Assembly (NCBI GenBank): GCA_003635185.1
Contig: PYJA01000064.1
Coordinates: 1 to 53,876, forward strand
Length of the DNA: 53,876 nucleotides
Source: Candidatus Poribacteria bacterium
GTDB lineage: Bacteria > Poribacteria > WGA-4E > WGA-3G
Reading direction: 5' to 3'
The position numbers were made by a program, and so were the translations under genes. Every line of letters starts with the position of its first letter. Within the stretch, counting starts at the first letter, position 1. The notes beneath the pieces are model-generated. The model made no database searches and had not been told where the DNA came from. It saw nothing but the letters and a program-made list of their open reading frames with translations. Shown here in pieces: positions 45,969-53,876 of this stretch.

Positions 45969-46766
45969 TTAGACAATCATTTTGGCACGAATCGCATCGT
46001 GATGCTGATAGTTCTGTAACTTCAAATCTTGGATTTTGAAATTGTCAATTGAGGTCACATCGGTGTTTAGGACAAGTTCCGGCAGTGGGTAGGGTTGTCG
46101 TTGGAGTTGTGTTTTGACTTGATCAAAATGCGCGTGGTAGATATGTGCATCTCCCAAAACATGGATAAATTCACTCGGTTGAAGACCCGTTATCTGAGCT
46201 ACCATAGATAGCAGTAACGAGTAGGATGCAATATTAAAAGGAACACCAAGGAACATATCACAACTACGTTGATACATCTGCAACGACAATTTGCCATCTG
46301 CTACAAAGAATTGAAAAAACATGTGGCACGGTGCCAATGCCATTTGGTCTAACTCACCTGGATTCCAAGCGGTAACAATATGCCTGCGACTATGTGGATT
46401 CACCTTGAGTTGTTCAATGACCTCTGCCAGCTGATCAATTCTACCGTTTTCTTTGCGCCATCGGCGCCATTGAACACCGTAAATACATCCAAGTGCGCCC
46501 TCACGGCCCCACGCGGCAGCGTTTGCATTCCATATCTGTGTGCCAAGTTTCTGAAATTGTTTGACGTGATCGTAACCGCGCAGAAAACCGAGAAGCTCCG
46601 CTTTGACTGATCGGAAAGCAAGTTTTTTTGTGGTTACTGCAGGAAACCCATCTTCCAAATTGTATCGCATCTGCATGCCAAAGAGGGCGCGTGTTTTTCC
46701 GTTTCTACCCTCACGGTCAACACCGGCATCTAATATCTGTTGAAGTCCTTCAAGATACTGTTTCAT
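45969..46766 (-). CDS. thyA: Thymidylate synthase
   Basis: 265 aa. Methylates dUMP to dTMP with methylene-tetrahydrofolate. The nucleophile is in LAPCHMFFQFF (Cys near 147), then QRSCDMFLGVPFNIASYSLL with the dUMP-binding residues, and HVLGDAHIYHAHFDQV. The C-terminus ends in AKMIV close to the usual AV. dut upstream supplies dUMP, and folA downstream recycles the folate. Confidence 0.97.
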   Translation of the reverse strand: MKQYLEGLQQILDAGVDREGRNGKTRALFGMQMRYNLEDGFPAVTTKKLAFRSVKAELLGFLRGYDHVKQFQKLGTQIWNANAAAWGREGALGCIYGVQWRRWRKENGRIDQLAEVIEQLKVNPHSRRHIVTAWNPGELDQMALAPCHMFFQFFVADGKLSLQMYQRSCDMFLGVPFNIASYSLLLSMVAQITGLQPSEFIHVLGDAHIYHAHFDQVKTQLQRQPYPLPELVLNTDVTSIDNFKIQDLKLQNYQHHDAIRAKMIV

Positions 46767-46833
46767 ATTAACTACTAAAGCTCCCTTAATAATAATGATG
46801 TGTATCCTATAAAACGCAATTGGAGCATTAAAG

Positions 46834-47265
46834 TTACTTATCTGTACTGCCGAAACCTCCGCGAGAGGGTGCGTTCATTTGATCTTCCTCATTCCATTCT
46901 GCTGTCCCTACACGCACAAAAATCGCTTGTGCAATCCGACTGCCTCTTTCTATCGTCACTGGTTCATCGGTGAAGTTGTATACCTGAATTTTTAGTTCAT
47001 CTTCTTCACCGCAATAATCATTATCAATGATACCTAAACCTTGTGCCATCATCAAACCGATTTTGCGTGGTGTGCTGCTGCGCATACATATCATCAGCAT
47101 GTAGCCGGGGGGTGTTTCTACAATAATGTTCGCTGGAATTAAGGCAATTTCTTGTGGCGCAATTTCAGCTGATTCACGACAGAGCAGATCAAATCCGACA
47201 GAACCATCAGTTTCATATTTCGGCAGCGGCAAGGATTTATCAACCCGTTTGATTTTTACCTCCAT
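46834..47265 (-). CDS. dut: dUTP diphosphatase
   Basis: 143 aa from the ATG at 47265, which shares one base with the stop of the SMP-30 gene (TAATG). Motif 1 is GSVGFDLLC, motif 2 is RSSTPRKIGL, motif 3 GIIDNDYCGEEDELK, motif 4 RIAQAIF and motif 5 RGGFGST. The fourth base of motif 2 varies from the common RSGLA form. It hydrolyses dUTP to dUMP for ThyA and keeps uracil out of DNA. Confidence 0.93.
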   Translation of the reverse strand: MEVKIKRVDKSLPLPKYETDGSVGFDLLCRESAEIAPQEIALIPANIIVETPPGYMLMICMRSSTPRKIGLMMAQGLGIIDNDYCGEEDELKIQVYNFTDEPVTIERGSRIAQAIFVRVGTAEWNEEDQMNAPSRGGFGSTDK

Positions 47266-48149
47266 TACGACACCGCTATCCCTTCTACTTTGCATTCTAT
47301 GCGATAGACAGATGTGCTTGCCGTAATAAAAAGACTTTTCCAATAATCACCGCCCCATGCCAAATTTGCACAGCGTTCGGGAACAAGAATGATGCCAAGA
47401 TGTGTCCCGTCTGGTGCGAATATCCAAATCCCGTTCGGCCCTGTTAGATAGACATTTCCTTGCACATCTACCTTCATGCCATCCGGCACGCCGTTATCCC
47501 CTTTTTCTTCAGCAAAAACACGGCCATTTGCGATTGTGCCATCAGGTTGCACATCAAAGGCGCGCACATGCATCCGTTTGGTGTCGTTAATATAAAGGAT
47601 GGACTCATCGGGTGAAAAGCAGATACCGTTGGGCCTATCAAAATCATCAACAAGCAGTGTCAACGTTGCGCCATCAGGCGACAAACGGTAGACGCCCTGA
47701 AAATCAAGTTCCTTTTCCGATACAGCACCACCCCGTGCGGATAACCCGTACGGCGGATCGGTAAAATAGATGCTCCGATCTGATTTGACAACGATATCGT
47801 TTGGGCTGTTTAGGCGTTTGCCTTCATAATGCGAAGCAATCGTGAGTACATCTCCATCCGCTGTTGTTCGGGATACTCTACGGTTTGCATGCTCACACGC
47901 AATCAGGTGTCCGCCTCTATCGTAAGTTAAGCCGTTTGACTTTCCAGAAGGGTCTCTGAAAACAGTCATACCGGACTCTGCATCCCATCGCCGTATTTTG
48001 TTTGCAGGAATATCGCTAAAAAGCAGATACCTGCCGATAGAATGCCAGAGGGGCCCCTCGGTAAATTGGCATCCGGTAGCCAATTGTTCTACAGTTGCTT
48101 CTGAATCGACTAAATCTAATAGACGTGAATCACGTACATCAAGTGCCAT
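47265..48149 (-). CDS. SMP-30/gluconolactonase family protein
   Basis: 294 aa from the ATG at 48149, preceded by AAAGGA. A six-bladed propeller with the metal ligands in FTEGPLWH (Glu), LNSPNDIVVKSDRSIYFTDP (Asn) and VPDGMKVDVQGNVYLTGP (Asp). DRPNGICFSPDESILYINDT is another blade. It probably hydrolyses a sugar lactone. It is the first gene of the operon that leads into dut and thyA, an odd pairing. Confidence 0.92.
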   Translation of the reverse strand: MALDVRDSRLLDLVDSEATVEQLATGCQFTEGPLWHSIGRYLLFSDIPANKIRRWDAESGMTVFRDPSGKSNGLTYDRGGHLIACEHANRRVSRTTADGDVLTIASHYEGKRLNSPNDIVVKSDRSIYFTDPPYGLSARGGAVSEKELDFQGVYRLSPDGATLTLLVDDFDRPNGICFSPDESILYINDTKRMHVRAFDVQPDGTIANGRVFAEEKGDNGVPDGMKVDVQGNVYLTGPNGIWIFAPDGTHLGIILVPERCANLAWGGDYWKSLFITASTSVYRIECKVEGIAVS

Positions 48150-48254
48150 AATTTTCCTTTTAATCTCCTTGACATGCATTTCTATTCATGATAACATTAA
48201 TATAATTGCGTAATAGATACACTTTAAAGGTTTTGAACTGATTAGGAATATAAA

Positions 48255-48328
<74 letters not shown>

Positions 48329-48349
48329 ACATTATAAATAAGTTTTAAT

Positions 48350-48378
48350 AGTGTAACAAATTCGGATATTTTTGTCAA
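48350..48378 (-). promoter_or_regulatory. Sigma70 promoter of the tRNA-Arg gene
   Basis: Minus strand: TTGACA (48378-48373), 17 bases, TACACT (48355-48350), about 22 bases before the 5' end of the tRNA. Confidence 0.75.
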
Positions 48379-48410
48379 GTATTTTGTATAAAGCACGGAG
48401 GAATCTCAGT

Positions 48411-49505
48411 ATGAAACGTATATTTCAGCAACTCTCAATCGGTAGTAAATGTAAACGTCTATTGTCATTAGCCGGGATTGTCTTATTTCTATTAACTTTT
48501 GTTCCCGATGTGGTAGAAAGTCGCCGCGGTTTCGGTGGGGGGCGCAGTTTTGGTCGTAGCTTTAGTCGCAGCTTTAGCAGAAGTTCAAGTCGTAGTTACA
48601 GCCGCAGTTCAAAGAGTTATAGCAGACCGAAAAGTTCTACGCCAACACGCAGTTCGCGAAGTACAAGCAGCAGCTACGGAAGTCGGACATCAAGAACCAC
48701 TTCCACACGTGCCAGCACAACAGCACGTCAGAAACAGACTGCCACAACCCGTGCTAAGACGACAAACACAACGTCAACTCGCGGTAGCACGGCTACGCGT
48801 AGTCAACAGCGGCAAACCACGGCACAGAACCGAAAACAGGTGCGGCAACTTAAATCGGAAAACCGCAGCTTGAAACGTCAGGTCACAAGAGCTAACCGCC
48901 AAACAGCCACAGCTCGTAGGCAACAGCGTTCAACTATTACAGTTAACAACTTCGGTGGTTACTATCCGATGGGCGGATATTCAATGTATAGCCTCACGGC
49001 ATCCATGGCGTTTAATAATCTGATGTTCGGTATCTATTTCCACGACTATTACAACCATGCGATTCGCCATAGTTATTTGTGGCACTACCATCATCGGGAT
49101 TATGATCGGTCACATTGGAGTAAAGAAAAGCAGGAAGAGTACGAGTTTTATAAAGAGTACTATGAGAGCCAAGGCGTTGAACCGAACCCGAATTACGTAG
49201 ATCCTGGCACAAATAAGGATGAGAATTATGTCGCAAGTTATGTAGAAGAGAATCCAGATAAGTTTTATGGGGATGATGTTGAAGTTGTCACGGTTGAAGA
49301 ACTACCCGATGAAGAAGCTCTGAAACAGGAACTTCTTGCATCTGCCGAAACGACGAATGTAACGACGAATACACAGCGCGCCCCACCGCAAAAGGTTATT
49401 GTGGAAAAGAGAACTTCAGGCGCGACGTGGTTCCTTCTTATATTTGGAAGTCTCCTCGTTGTTGGTGTGATTATGCTTGTGATGTACAATAAAGGTTACT
49501 TTTAG
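48411..49505 (+). CDS. Ser/Arg-rich membrane-anchored protein of unknown function
   Basis: 364 aa from the ATG at 48411 (GGAGGAA eight bases upstream). A hydrophobic segment at about 19-36 is a signal peptide or anchor. Residues about 40-165 are an extreme Ser/Arg/Thr-rich tract with RS, RSYSR and TTSTRAS repeats and a short coiled-coil part (QVRQLKSENRSLKRQVTRAN). Then comes a Tyr/His-rich region (HDYYNHAIRHSYLWHYHHRD), an acidic region, and a C-terminal helix (ATWFLLIFGSLLVVGVIML). Family not recognised. The next gene starts eight bases later. Confidence 0.75.
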   Translation: MKRIFQQLSIGSKCKRLLSLAGIVLFLLTFVPDVVESRRGFGGGRSFGRSFSRSFSRSSSRSYSRSSKSYSRPKSSTPTRSSRSTSSSYGSRTSRTTSTRASTTARQKQTATTRAKTTNTTSTRGSTATRSQQRQTTAQNRKQVRQLKSENRSLKRQVTRANRQTATARRQQRSTITVNNFGGYYPMGGYSMYSLTASMAFNNLMFGIYFHDYYNHAIRHSYLWHYHHRDYDRSHWSKEKQEEYEFYKEYYESQGVEPNPNYVDPGTNKDENYVASYVEENPDKFYGDDVEVVTVEELPDEEALKQELLASAETTNVTTNTQRAPPQKVIVEKRTSGATWFLLIFGSLLVVGVIMLVMYNKGYF

Positions 49506-49513
49506 GTGGTTGC

Positions 49514-50137
49514 ATGGCACTATTCGGTAGAAAAGACGGGAAATCTCTATTTAGCAGACAAAAAGAGGATGCGGATAAAAAGCCGCAACGGCATGAATTA
49601 GTTGACATCCCGATCAACAGTATCATTGAACTTTCTGACATTACGACATACGAGGAGACAGATAATACCTCACATGCTTATACGCTCGCCACGCGAAAAA
49701 AATATGAAGGCGATGGTCTCCTCCGATATATGTATCATGTCCGAGATGTAGAGGGAGAGATTGTAGTCGGGGTTGACCACATCGCTGGCACAAAGGATGA
49801 GTACGAAATCTCACGCTGGATTGTTGATGGTGAACAAGAACTTGGCGATCCGTTGCCAGATGAGATGACGCTCCACTATACTGACCCTGATAATGAGGAC
49901 GCGGAAATCGTTGTTGTATATAATCGACAAGAGATTGTCTCGGCAAAACTCACCGTTACCAATGCACAGGGAAAAGAGGAATTTGCGGCAGAACTGCATG
50001 AATACATCAACGATGATGATGGACTGATGTCTATTGAACTCTGTGGTGATTGGCTGACCTTTTATGTTGGTTTTCTCATATCAAGTTCTGACGTTGAAAT
50101 TTATCCTGCCACTGTGAATGAACAGGTACGTGGTTAA
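49514..50137 (+). CDS. Uncharacterised cytosolic protein partner of the Ser/Arg-rich protein
   Basis: 207 aa, no signal peptide. A basic N-terminus (MALFGRKDGKSLFSRQKED) is followed by an acidic beta-rich body. Blocks such as LRYMYHVRDVEGEIVVGVD and ADELHEYINDDD-like stretches point to a compact domain but no family was recognised. It lies eight bases behind the membrane protein and is surely in the same operon; the two may act together at the membrane. Confidence 0.7.
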   Translation: MALFGRKDGKSLFSRQKEDADKKPQRHELVDIPINSIIELSDITTYEETDNTSHAYTLATRKKYEGDGLLRYMYHVRDVEGEIVVGVDHIAGTKDEYEISRWIVDGEQELGDPLPDEMTLHYTDPDNEDAEIVVVYNRQEIVSAKLTVTNAQGKEEFAAELHEYINDDDGLMSIELCGDWLTFYVGFLISSSDVEIYPATVNEQVRG

Positions 50138-50161
50138 AATATAGAAATTAGTGATTAAATA

Positions 50162-50313
50162 ACCCAAGTTGCTACCTATAAGTTTTAGACATGGAAACAC
50201 CGTCTTTAATGAAAAACATGCTGATAATTAGCCAATATTTGTAGCGCAAACTGTCAGTTTGCGCACTTGCAGGCACAATCTAACAGATTGTGCTACAGAG
50301 TGGCAACTTGAGT
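50162..50313. repeat. MITE-like element with a family A core
   Basis: ACCCAAGTTGCTAC (50162-50175) and GTGGCAACTTGAGT (50300-50313) are inverted with 12 of 14 matches. A family A double palindrome lies at 50241-50296. The copy at 407-462 has the same CTCAAGTTACCAC flank, so this longer unit may be the mobile form. It fills the gap before the Gfo/Idh gene. Confidence 0.65.
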
Positions 50314-50332
50314 ATTAAATAGGAGAATTAGA

Positions 50333-51445
50333 ATGTCTAACACAACCCCGTTGCGAACTGTGATTGTTGGATGCGGTATGATTGCAGCAGGCGGTTATCA
50401 ACCGCGGTGCCAAGCATACCCGAATCAGATTGAATTGGTTGGCTACTATGACCAAGACGAAGCGCGCGCATCCGCACTTGCAGAAAGGGGTGGTGGAAAA
50501 GTTTATCCATCACTTGAAGCTGTCCTAAATGACCCCAATGTGGAAGCGATTGTAAATCTGACTATCCATATTTCACACTATCCTATATCATTGGCAGCAC
50601 TAAAAGCAGGTAAGCATGTCTATTCTGAGAAACCGATTTCTATTAAGACCGATGAAGCGAACGAACTTGTAGAGACAGCAGAAGCTAAAGGCTTAAAACT
50701 GGCATGTGCTCCATCGGCAATACTCGGTTATGTGCAACAAAATGTTTGGAAACGTATTCGCGATGGAGAGATAGGGGCCGTAATTTCTGCGCTTGGCAAC
50801 TTCGGTGGTCCCTTGGAACATTGGCATCCAAATGCGGATGCGTTTTTAATGCACGCGGGCCCCTTCCGAGATGTTGCACCTTATCCTTTAACTGCAATGA
50901 CGACAATGATTGGTCCAGTCAAAACAGTTCACGGTTTTGCGAGGGTAGCTGTGCCTAAGCGAGTATTGACTCAAGGTCCCCGTCAAGGCACTGCGTTTGA
51001 GGTGGCTGAGAAGGATCATGGGTTCGCTGTACTTGAGTTTGATGTGCCACAAGCAGGCGGAGCACACGGTTTTATATATCACAGTTTTACCGTAACGTCC
51101 CAGATTCCGCCTTATGAGATACATGGCACAAACGGAGGCTTTTCAATTCAGGCTCATGATGATGGGCGAGGTATCAAGAAATTTACACCGCAATCAGGTT
51201 GGCAAGATGAACCTTCCCCGTCGAAAGCGTTTACCGGTTTAGATTGGGGAAAAGGTGTAGCCGATTTTGCGGATGCGATCAGAAACAACCGCATCCCAAG
51301 ATGCAACGGCGCGCAAGCGCGGCATGTTTTAGAAGTTTGTGAAAGGGTGATTGAATCGTCAGATTTAGGAAAACCTGTTGATGTATTAAGCCGATTTCCC
51401 GCACCACAAACTGTCGGTGAAGTAGCTCCGTGGGAAACGAGCTAA
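50333..51445 (+). CDS. Gfo/Idh/MocA family NAD(P)-dependent oxidoreductase
   Basis: 370 aa. The Rossmann motif is VIVGCGMIAAGGYQPRC, then YYDQDEARASALAERGG, and the family block EKPISIKTDEANELVETAEA with the conserved Lys. The substrate-binding domain covers about 125-350. It oxidises or reduces a sugar or cyclitol with NAD(P); the exact substrate cannot be told. It appears monocistronic. Confidence 0.92.
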   Translation: MSNTTPLRTVIVGCGMIAAGGYQPRCQAYPNQIELVGYYDQDEARASALAERGGGKVYPSLEAVLNDPNVEAIVNLTIHISHYPISLAALKAGKHVYSEKPISIKTDEANELVETAEAKGLKLACAPSAILGYVQQNVWKRIRDGEIGAVISALGNFGGPLEHWHPNADAFLMHAGPFRDVAPYPLTAMTTMIGPVKTVHGFARVAVPKRVLTQGPRQGTAFEVAEKDHGFAVLEFDVPQAGGAHGFIYHSFTVTSQIPPYEIHGTNGGFSIQAHDDGRGIKKFTPQSGWQDEPSPSKAFTGLDWGKGVADFADAIRNNRIPRCNGAQARHVLEVCERVIESSDLGKPVDVLSRFPAPQTVGEVAPWETS

Positions 51446-51475
51446 GGCGAGGTTCGGAAGAAATCAACGGTATGA

Positions 51476-51510
51476 ATCATGGCGAATACACGTATGGTAT
51501 TCGCTATGAT
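51476..51510 (+). terminator. Hairpin after the Gfo/Idh gene
   Basis: ATCATGGCGAATAC and GTATTCGCTATGAT pair over 14 bases with one G-T and a 7-base loop. It lies 31 bases behind the stop. It has no T tract, so it may be a repeat or an mRNA-end stabiliser instead. Confidence 0.4.
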
Positions 51511-51529
51511 TCCCCGCCTCGCCAGCGCG

Positions 51530-51600
51530 ATGGTGTCAGGATTGTTGTTCGTTTACATTGGCGAGGTTCGGAAACCTTGCCAGCACGTAGGATTTTACTA
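51530..51600. repeat. Intergenic repeat, family B
   Basis: CATTGGCGAGGTTCGG with AAACCTTGCC and the tail GGATTTTACTATGAA match family B at 11739 and 14705. A loose GGCGAGGTTCGG also lies at 51447. Confidence 0.55.
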
Positions 51601-51605
51601 TGAAC

Positions 51606-51948
51606 TCATAGTGAGTAACATCTAAGAATTGTTAAAAGTCCCCCGAAAGTTCGCTCTACTTTATATCGTTCTTTGTCCATATCTTTTCTAAACCACCGGA
51701 ACTTATGAGCGATAGCGATAGGTTCTTTAGCATTCCGTTTGTTTCGGATAAATCACTGGGACCAGACCTTGTTCTTTGATAAGCTTGTGATTCAACTTGG
51801 AATCAAAACCGGAATCCAGCGTTAGAGCGGAACCATCAAGTTCCATGCCAATGTGATTGCTAAAGGAGATGAATTCTGTCAATACCTCAGGCAAAATCGT
51901 CAGGGTGTTAAAGATTTGTCCGAAAAACCAAAAACTAAATAACCCTGA
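51606..51948 (-). pseudogene. IS5/IS4-type transposase remnant, frameshifted
   Basis: The minus strand reads ILPEVLTEFISFSNHIGMEL, DGSALTLDSGFDSKLNHKLI and KEQGLVPVI in one frame. An extra A in the run at 51742-51744 shifts it to continue NKRNAKEPIAIAHKFRWF and KERYKVERTFGGLLT. The catalytic-type Asp block and the closing R-x-E-R-T-F-G-G part are IS5-like. The N-terminal part is lost, and the remnant abuts mutY. Confidence 0.7.
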
Positions 51949-51960
51949 TTATAATGTCTA

Positions 51961-53046
51961 ATGCTTAAACAACATGTTTCAAAATCACAACCTGAATTCC
52001 GTGATGCATTACTGGCATGGTTCAAAAAGTATCAGCGGACAATGCCGTGGCGTGGCCTTCATGATCCATACCTTATTTGGGTTTCTGAGGTGATGCTCCA
52101 GCAGACGCAAGTCAAAAAGGTTGTAGCGTATTATGAGAGATTTATCAAGCGATTTCCAGATGTTCAGCAACTTGCAGATGCGCCTCTTCAAGATGTACTG
52201 AAGCTATGGGAAGGGTTAGGATACTATGCACGAGCGCGGAATCTACATAAAGCTGCGCAGTGTGTTGTAGATGAATTTGATGGAGAGATACCGAGGGACT
52301 ATGCTACTTTTAAGAAATTACCAGGCGTAGGAGATTATAGCGCTGCAGCGGTACAAAGTATTGCATTTAATGCCCCGTACGCTGCCGTTGACGGCAACAT
52401 CAAACGCGTGTTAGCACGCCTCTACCTAATAGATACACCTATCAACGAGACTTCATCAGCAAAATTATTTCAGCAAAAAGCAGACGATCTTTTAGATCAG
52501 GAAGAACCCGGACTATTCAATCAAGCCATGATGGAATTGGGCGCAACTGTCTGTCGTCCCCAATCTCCTACCTGTCTTGCTTGTCCTGTGAACCAATTTT
52601 GTAAGGCATTCCACGCAGCCTGTCAAGATAAATTTCCGCGTCGGATAAAAACAGCGAAAGTTCCCGAACATCACATCGCTGCAGGTGTAATCTATAAAGA
52701 ATCAAAAGTTTTAATCGTGCAGCGACCACTTAACGGACTGCTCGGTGGACTTTGGGAATTCCCCAACGAACAGATCGGTGAAAGCGAAACTGCTGAACAA
52801 GCATGTATCCGTTGCATTACTGATATAGTCAACCTTTCTGTTACCAATTTAAAGTCCCTCACCCGCGTTAGACATGCATTCACCCATTTCAAAATAGTCG
52901 TAGATGTTTTTGAATGCGAATATCAGTCAGGTGAGGTCGTTCTGAATGGTCCAATAGATGCAAAATGGGTTGAGGTGGCTGCGCTGCAGGATTATCCGCT
53001 CCCGCGTGCTACCCATAAATTTTTGGATAAGCTGAATCACACCTGA
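51961..53046 (+). CDS. mutY: A/G-specific adenine DNA glycosylase
   Basis: 361 aa. Removes adenine mispaired with 8-oxoguanine. MPWRGLHDPYLIWVSEVMLQ carries the catalytic Glu, LPGVGDYSAAAV is the helix-hairpin-helix, and VDGNIKRVLAR holds the catalytic Asp. The 4Fe-4S ligands are in CRPQSPTCLACPVNQFC. The C-terminal NUDIX-like domain (about 235-350) recognises 8-oxoG. No clear SD is visible before the ATG, since the IS remnant reaches almost to it. Confidence 0.95.
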   Translation: MLKQHVSKSQPEFRDALLAWFKKYQRTMPWRGLHDPYLIWVSEVMLQQTQVKKVVAYYERFIKRFPDVQQLADAPLQDVLKLWEGLGYYARARNLHKAAQCVVDEFDGEIPRDYATFKKLPGVGDYSAAAVQSIAFNAPYAAVDGNIKRVLARLYLIDTPINETSSAKLFQQKADDLLDQEEPGLFNQAMMELGATVCRPQSPTCLACPVNQFCKAFHAACQDKFPRRIKTAKVPEHHIAAGVIYKESKVLIVQRPLNGLLGGLWEFPNEQIGESETAEQACIRCITDIVNLSVTNLKSLTRVRHAFTHFKIVVDVFECEYQSGEVVLNGPIDAKWVEVAALQDYPLPRATHKFLDKLNHT

Positions 53047-53083
53047 TTTGCTGCCCAAATTCTGAAGGGAATTAACTAACAAT

Positions 53084-53103
53084 CCCAAGCATTTATGCTT
53101 GGG
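53084..53103 (+). terminator. Hairpin between mutY and tnpB
   Basis: CCCAAGCA, loop TTTA, TGCTTGGG is a perfect 8-bp stem. It may end mutY, but there is no T tract. It could equally be the left-end hairpin recognised by a Y1 transposase in an IS200/IS605 element. Confidence 0.5.
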
Positions 53104-53114
53104 TCCAAAAACGT

Positions 53115-53144
53115 TTGACATTCGGAGATTTTTTGTGGTATACT
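53115..53144 (+). promoter_or_regulatory. Sigma70 promoter of tnpB
   Basis: TTGACA (53115-53120), 18 bases, TATACT (53139-53144), directly before the structured leader. Confidence 0.7.
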
Positions 53145-53151
53145 TATAGGA

Positions 53152-53205
53152 CTGACTCCGTGACGGATTTGTTAGGTCCGTCACACCACTAACAATGGGA
53201 GTCAG
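53152..53205 (+). ncRNA. Structured leader with possible pseudoknot upstream of tnpB
   Basis: One 16-base strand (53152-53167) pairs in two perfect 8-bp helices: CTGACTCC with 53198-53205 and GTGACGGA with 53177-53184. The apical loop contains TTGTTAG (53169-53175), which is complementary over 7 bases to CTAACAA (53189-53195) in the 13-base bulge between the two 3' arms, so a pseudoknot is possible. It would begin just after the predicted start of transcription. Its role is unknown. Confidence 0.6.
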
Positions 53206-53224
53206 AAACCCAGAGGAGTCAGAT

Positions 53225-53876
53225 ATGTCCTTCAAAACCCATAAAATCGCATTAGCGCCAACATTTAGAGAAAGACGCTGGTTTGCTTCTCAATGTGGGT
53301 ATGCTCGATTTGCCTATAATCATGCTTTATCCGATTTTAAGGCAGGCTTAGAGAATGATAGCTTTCAATCGTGGCAAATGCTAAATGTCAATTTCAATAA
53401 GACGAAAAAACGTTATGATTGGACACGTTCACAAGATCAAAGAGCTGCGTTATATGCTATCAAGCATCTGGGTCAAGGTATTGCGAATTGGGTATCCAAG
53501 CGTGCGAAGTTTCCAAGATTCAAGGGGCGTGGACATAAGCAAAGTTACACAACAGACGAACAATCCGTGCGAGTCCAAGGCAAGCGTATCAAGTTGCCGA
53601 AAATCGGATGGATAAAAATGCGTGAAGCGTTGCGTTTTGTTGGCAAGATAATCAAGGTTACGATCTCAAGAACAGCCCATCGTTGGTTTGTATCTATCAC
53701 CGTGGAAACAGAGGACACCGGACTTGTTGACACCTCAACACACCCTGTTATCGGTATAGATGTTGGCATTAATACACTGGCCACCTTGAGTGATGGCACG
53801 CAATATGATAATCCGAGACCGCTAAAACGCTATGAGCGCAAGCTCAGGCGGGAACAACGTAAGTTAAGTCGCAAAG
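53225..53876 (+). CDS. tnpB: TnpB-like RNA-guided nuclease (IS200/IS605 OrfB), N-terminal part
   Basis: The frame is open from the ATG at 53225 to the right edge (217 codons). AGAGGAG lies before the ATG. The N-terminus THKIALAPTFRERRWFASQC and YARFAYNHAL match TnpB. The WED-like part has RFKGRG and IKLPKIGWIKMREALRF. The RuvC-I motif GIDVGINTLATLSDG (catalytic Asp) is followed by the arginine-rich bridge helix (YERKLRREQRKLSRK). RuvC-II, the zinc finger and RuvC-III lie outside the window. TnpB uses an omega RNA usually encoded at its 3' end. No TnpA is seen upstream. Confidence 0.92.
   Translation, partial: MSFKTHKIALAPTFRERRWFASQCGYARFAYNHALSDFKAGLENDSFQSWQMLNVNFNKTKKRYDWTRSQDQRAALYAIKHLGQGIANWVSKRAKFPRFKGRGHKQSYTTDEQSVRVQGKRIKLPKIGWIKMREALRFVGKIIKVTISRTAHRWFVSITVETEDTGLVDTSTHPVIGIDVGINTLATLSDGTQYDNPRPLKRYERKLRREQRKLSRK

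Noticed and set aside
53047-53224. A tRNA or 5' guide RNA of the IscB type as a firm call
   Set aside because: No cloverleaf is present, and the protein is TnpB rather than IscB, so the structured leader is reported only as an unassigned RNA.

Overview
The window looks like chromosome from an uncultured bacterium of the Candidatus Poribacteria type. This is an inference from gene style: ThuA-like, SMP-30 and Gfo/Idh/MocA proteins, a UPF0182 protein, a secreted N-terminus of the GQPSNHQ type, and many small palindromic intergenic repeats. No rRNA is present to confirm it. Coding density is high, A+T is moderately high, and Shine-Dalgarno sites and sigma70-type promoters are easy to see.

Layout. 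1-2.2 kb: start of a secreted-protein gene whose leader is split by a MITE, pheA, and a small DUF5069-type gene with an in-frame UGA. 2.4-10.1 kb (minus): UPF0182 membrane protein, a peptidase-MA/TolB-propeller/outer-membrane-barrel fusion, a CsgG/LpoB-like lipoprotein and a TPR lipoprotein, probably an envelope group. 10.3-12.4 kb: DNA methyltransferase, an hsdS-like fragment and a HigA-like antitoxin, which read as defence-island debris. 12.6-21.1 kb: acs, a ThDP PYR-domain protein, moeA, an alpha/beta hydrolase, a rhodanese with UGA at its catalytic codon, a MATE transporter, a DppA-family peptidase and a glyoxalase. 21.6-41.0 kb (minus): the complete str-S10-spc-alpha ribosomal supercluster from rpsL to rplQ, with tuf, fusA, secY and rpoA. 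It lacks rpmD, adk, map and infA, and repeats sit inside it. 41.2-48.1 kb (minus): a nine-gene run of SMP-30, dut, thyA, three related lipoproteins, folA, ThuA-like and nagA, so the dTMP/folate genes enclose an uncharacterised lipoprotein family. 48.2-53.9 kb: tRNA-Arg(CCG), a Ser/Arg-rich membrane protein with a partner, a Gfo/Idh oxidoreductase, an IS remnant, mutY, and a TnpB gene that runs off the right edge behind a strongly structured leader.

Main result. Two genes carry a single in-frame UGA exactly where the family has a cysteine, and each continues in frame to a normal family end. In the two-domain rhodanese (17387-18223) UGA replaces the catalytic Cys of the C-x-G-G-x-R loop. In the DUF5069-type gene (1959-2204) UGA replaces the Cys of the Y-x-C-P-x-D motif and is followed at the right distance by a perfect 7-bp hairpin that satisfies the bacterial SECIS rules. 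Several neighbouring genes end normally in UGA, so this is not a recoded genome. Selenocysteine insertion is the best explanation, and the DUF5069 case may be undescribed.

Secondary results are a MITE that separates a Shine-Dalgarno from its start codon, a nested stem-pseudoknot leader 5' of tnpB, an attenuator-like hairpin between the str promoter and rpsL, paired promoter modules at 10.3 and 12.6 kb, and a tandem family of three lipoproteins.
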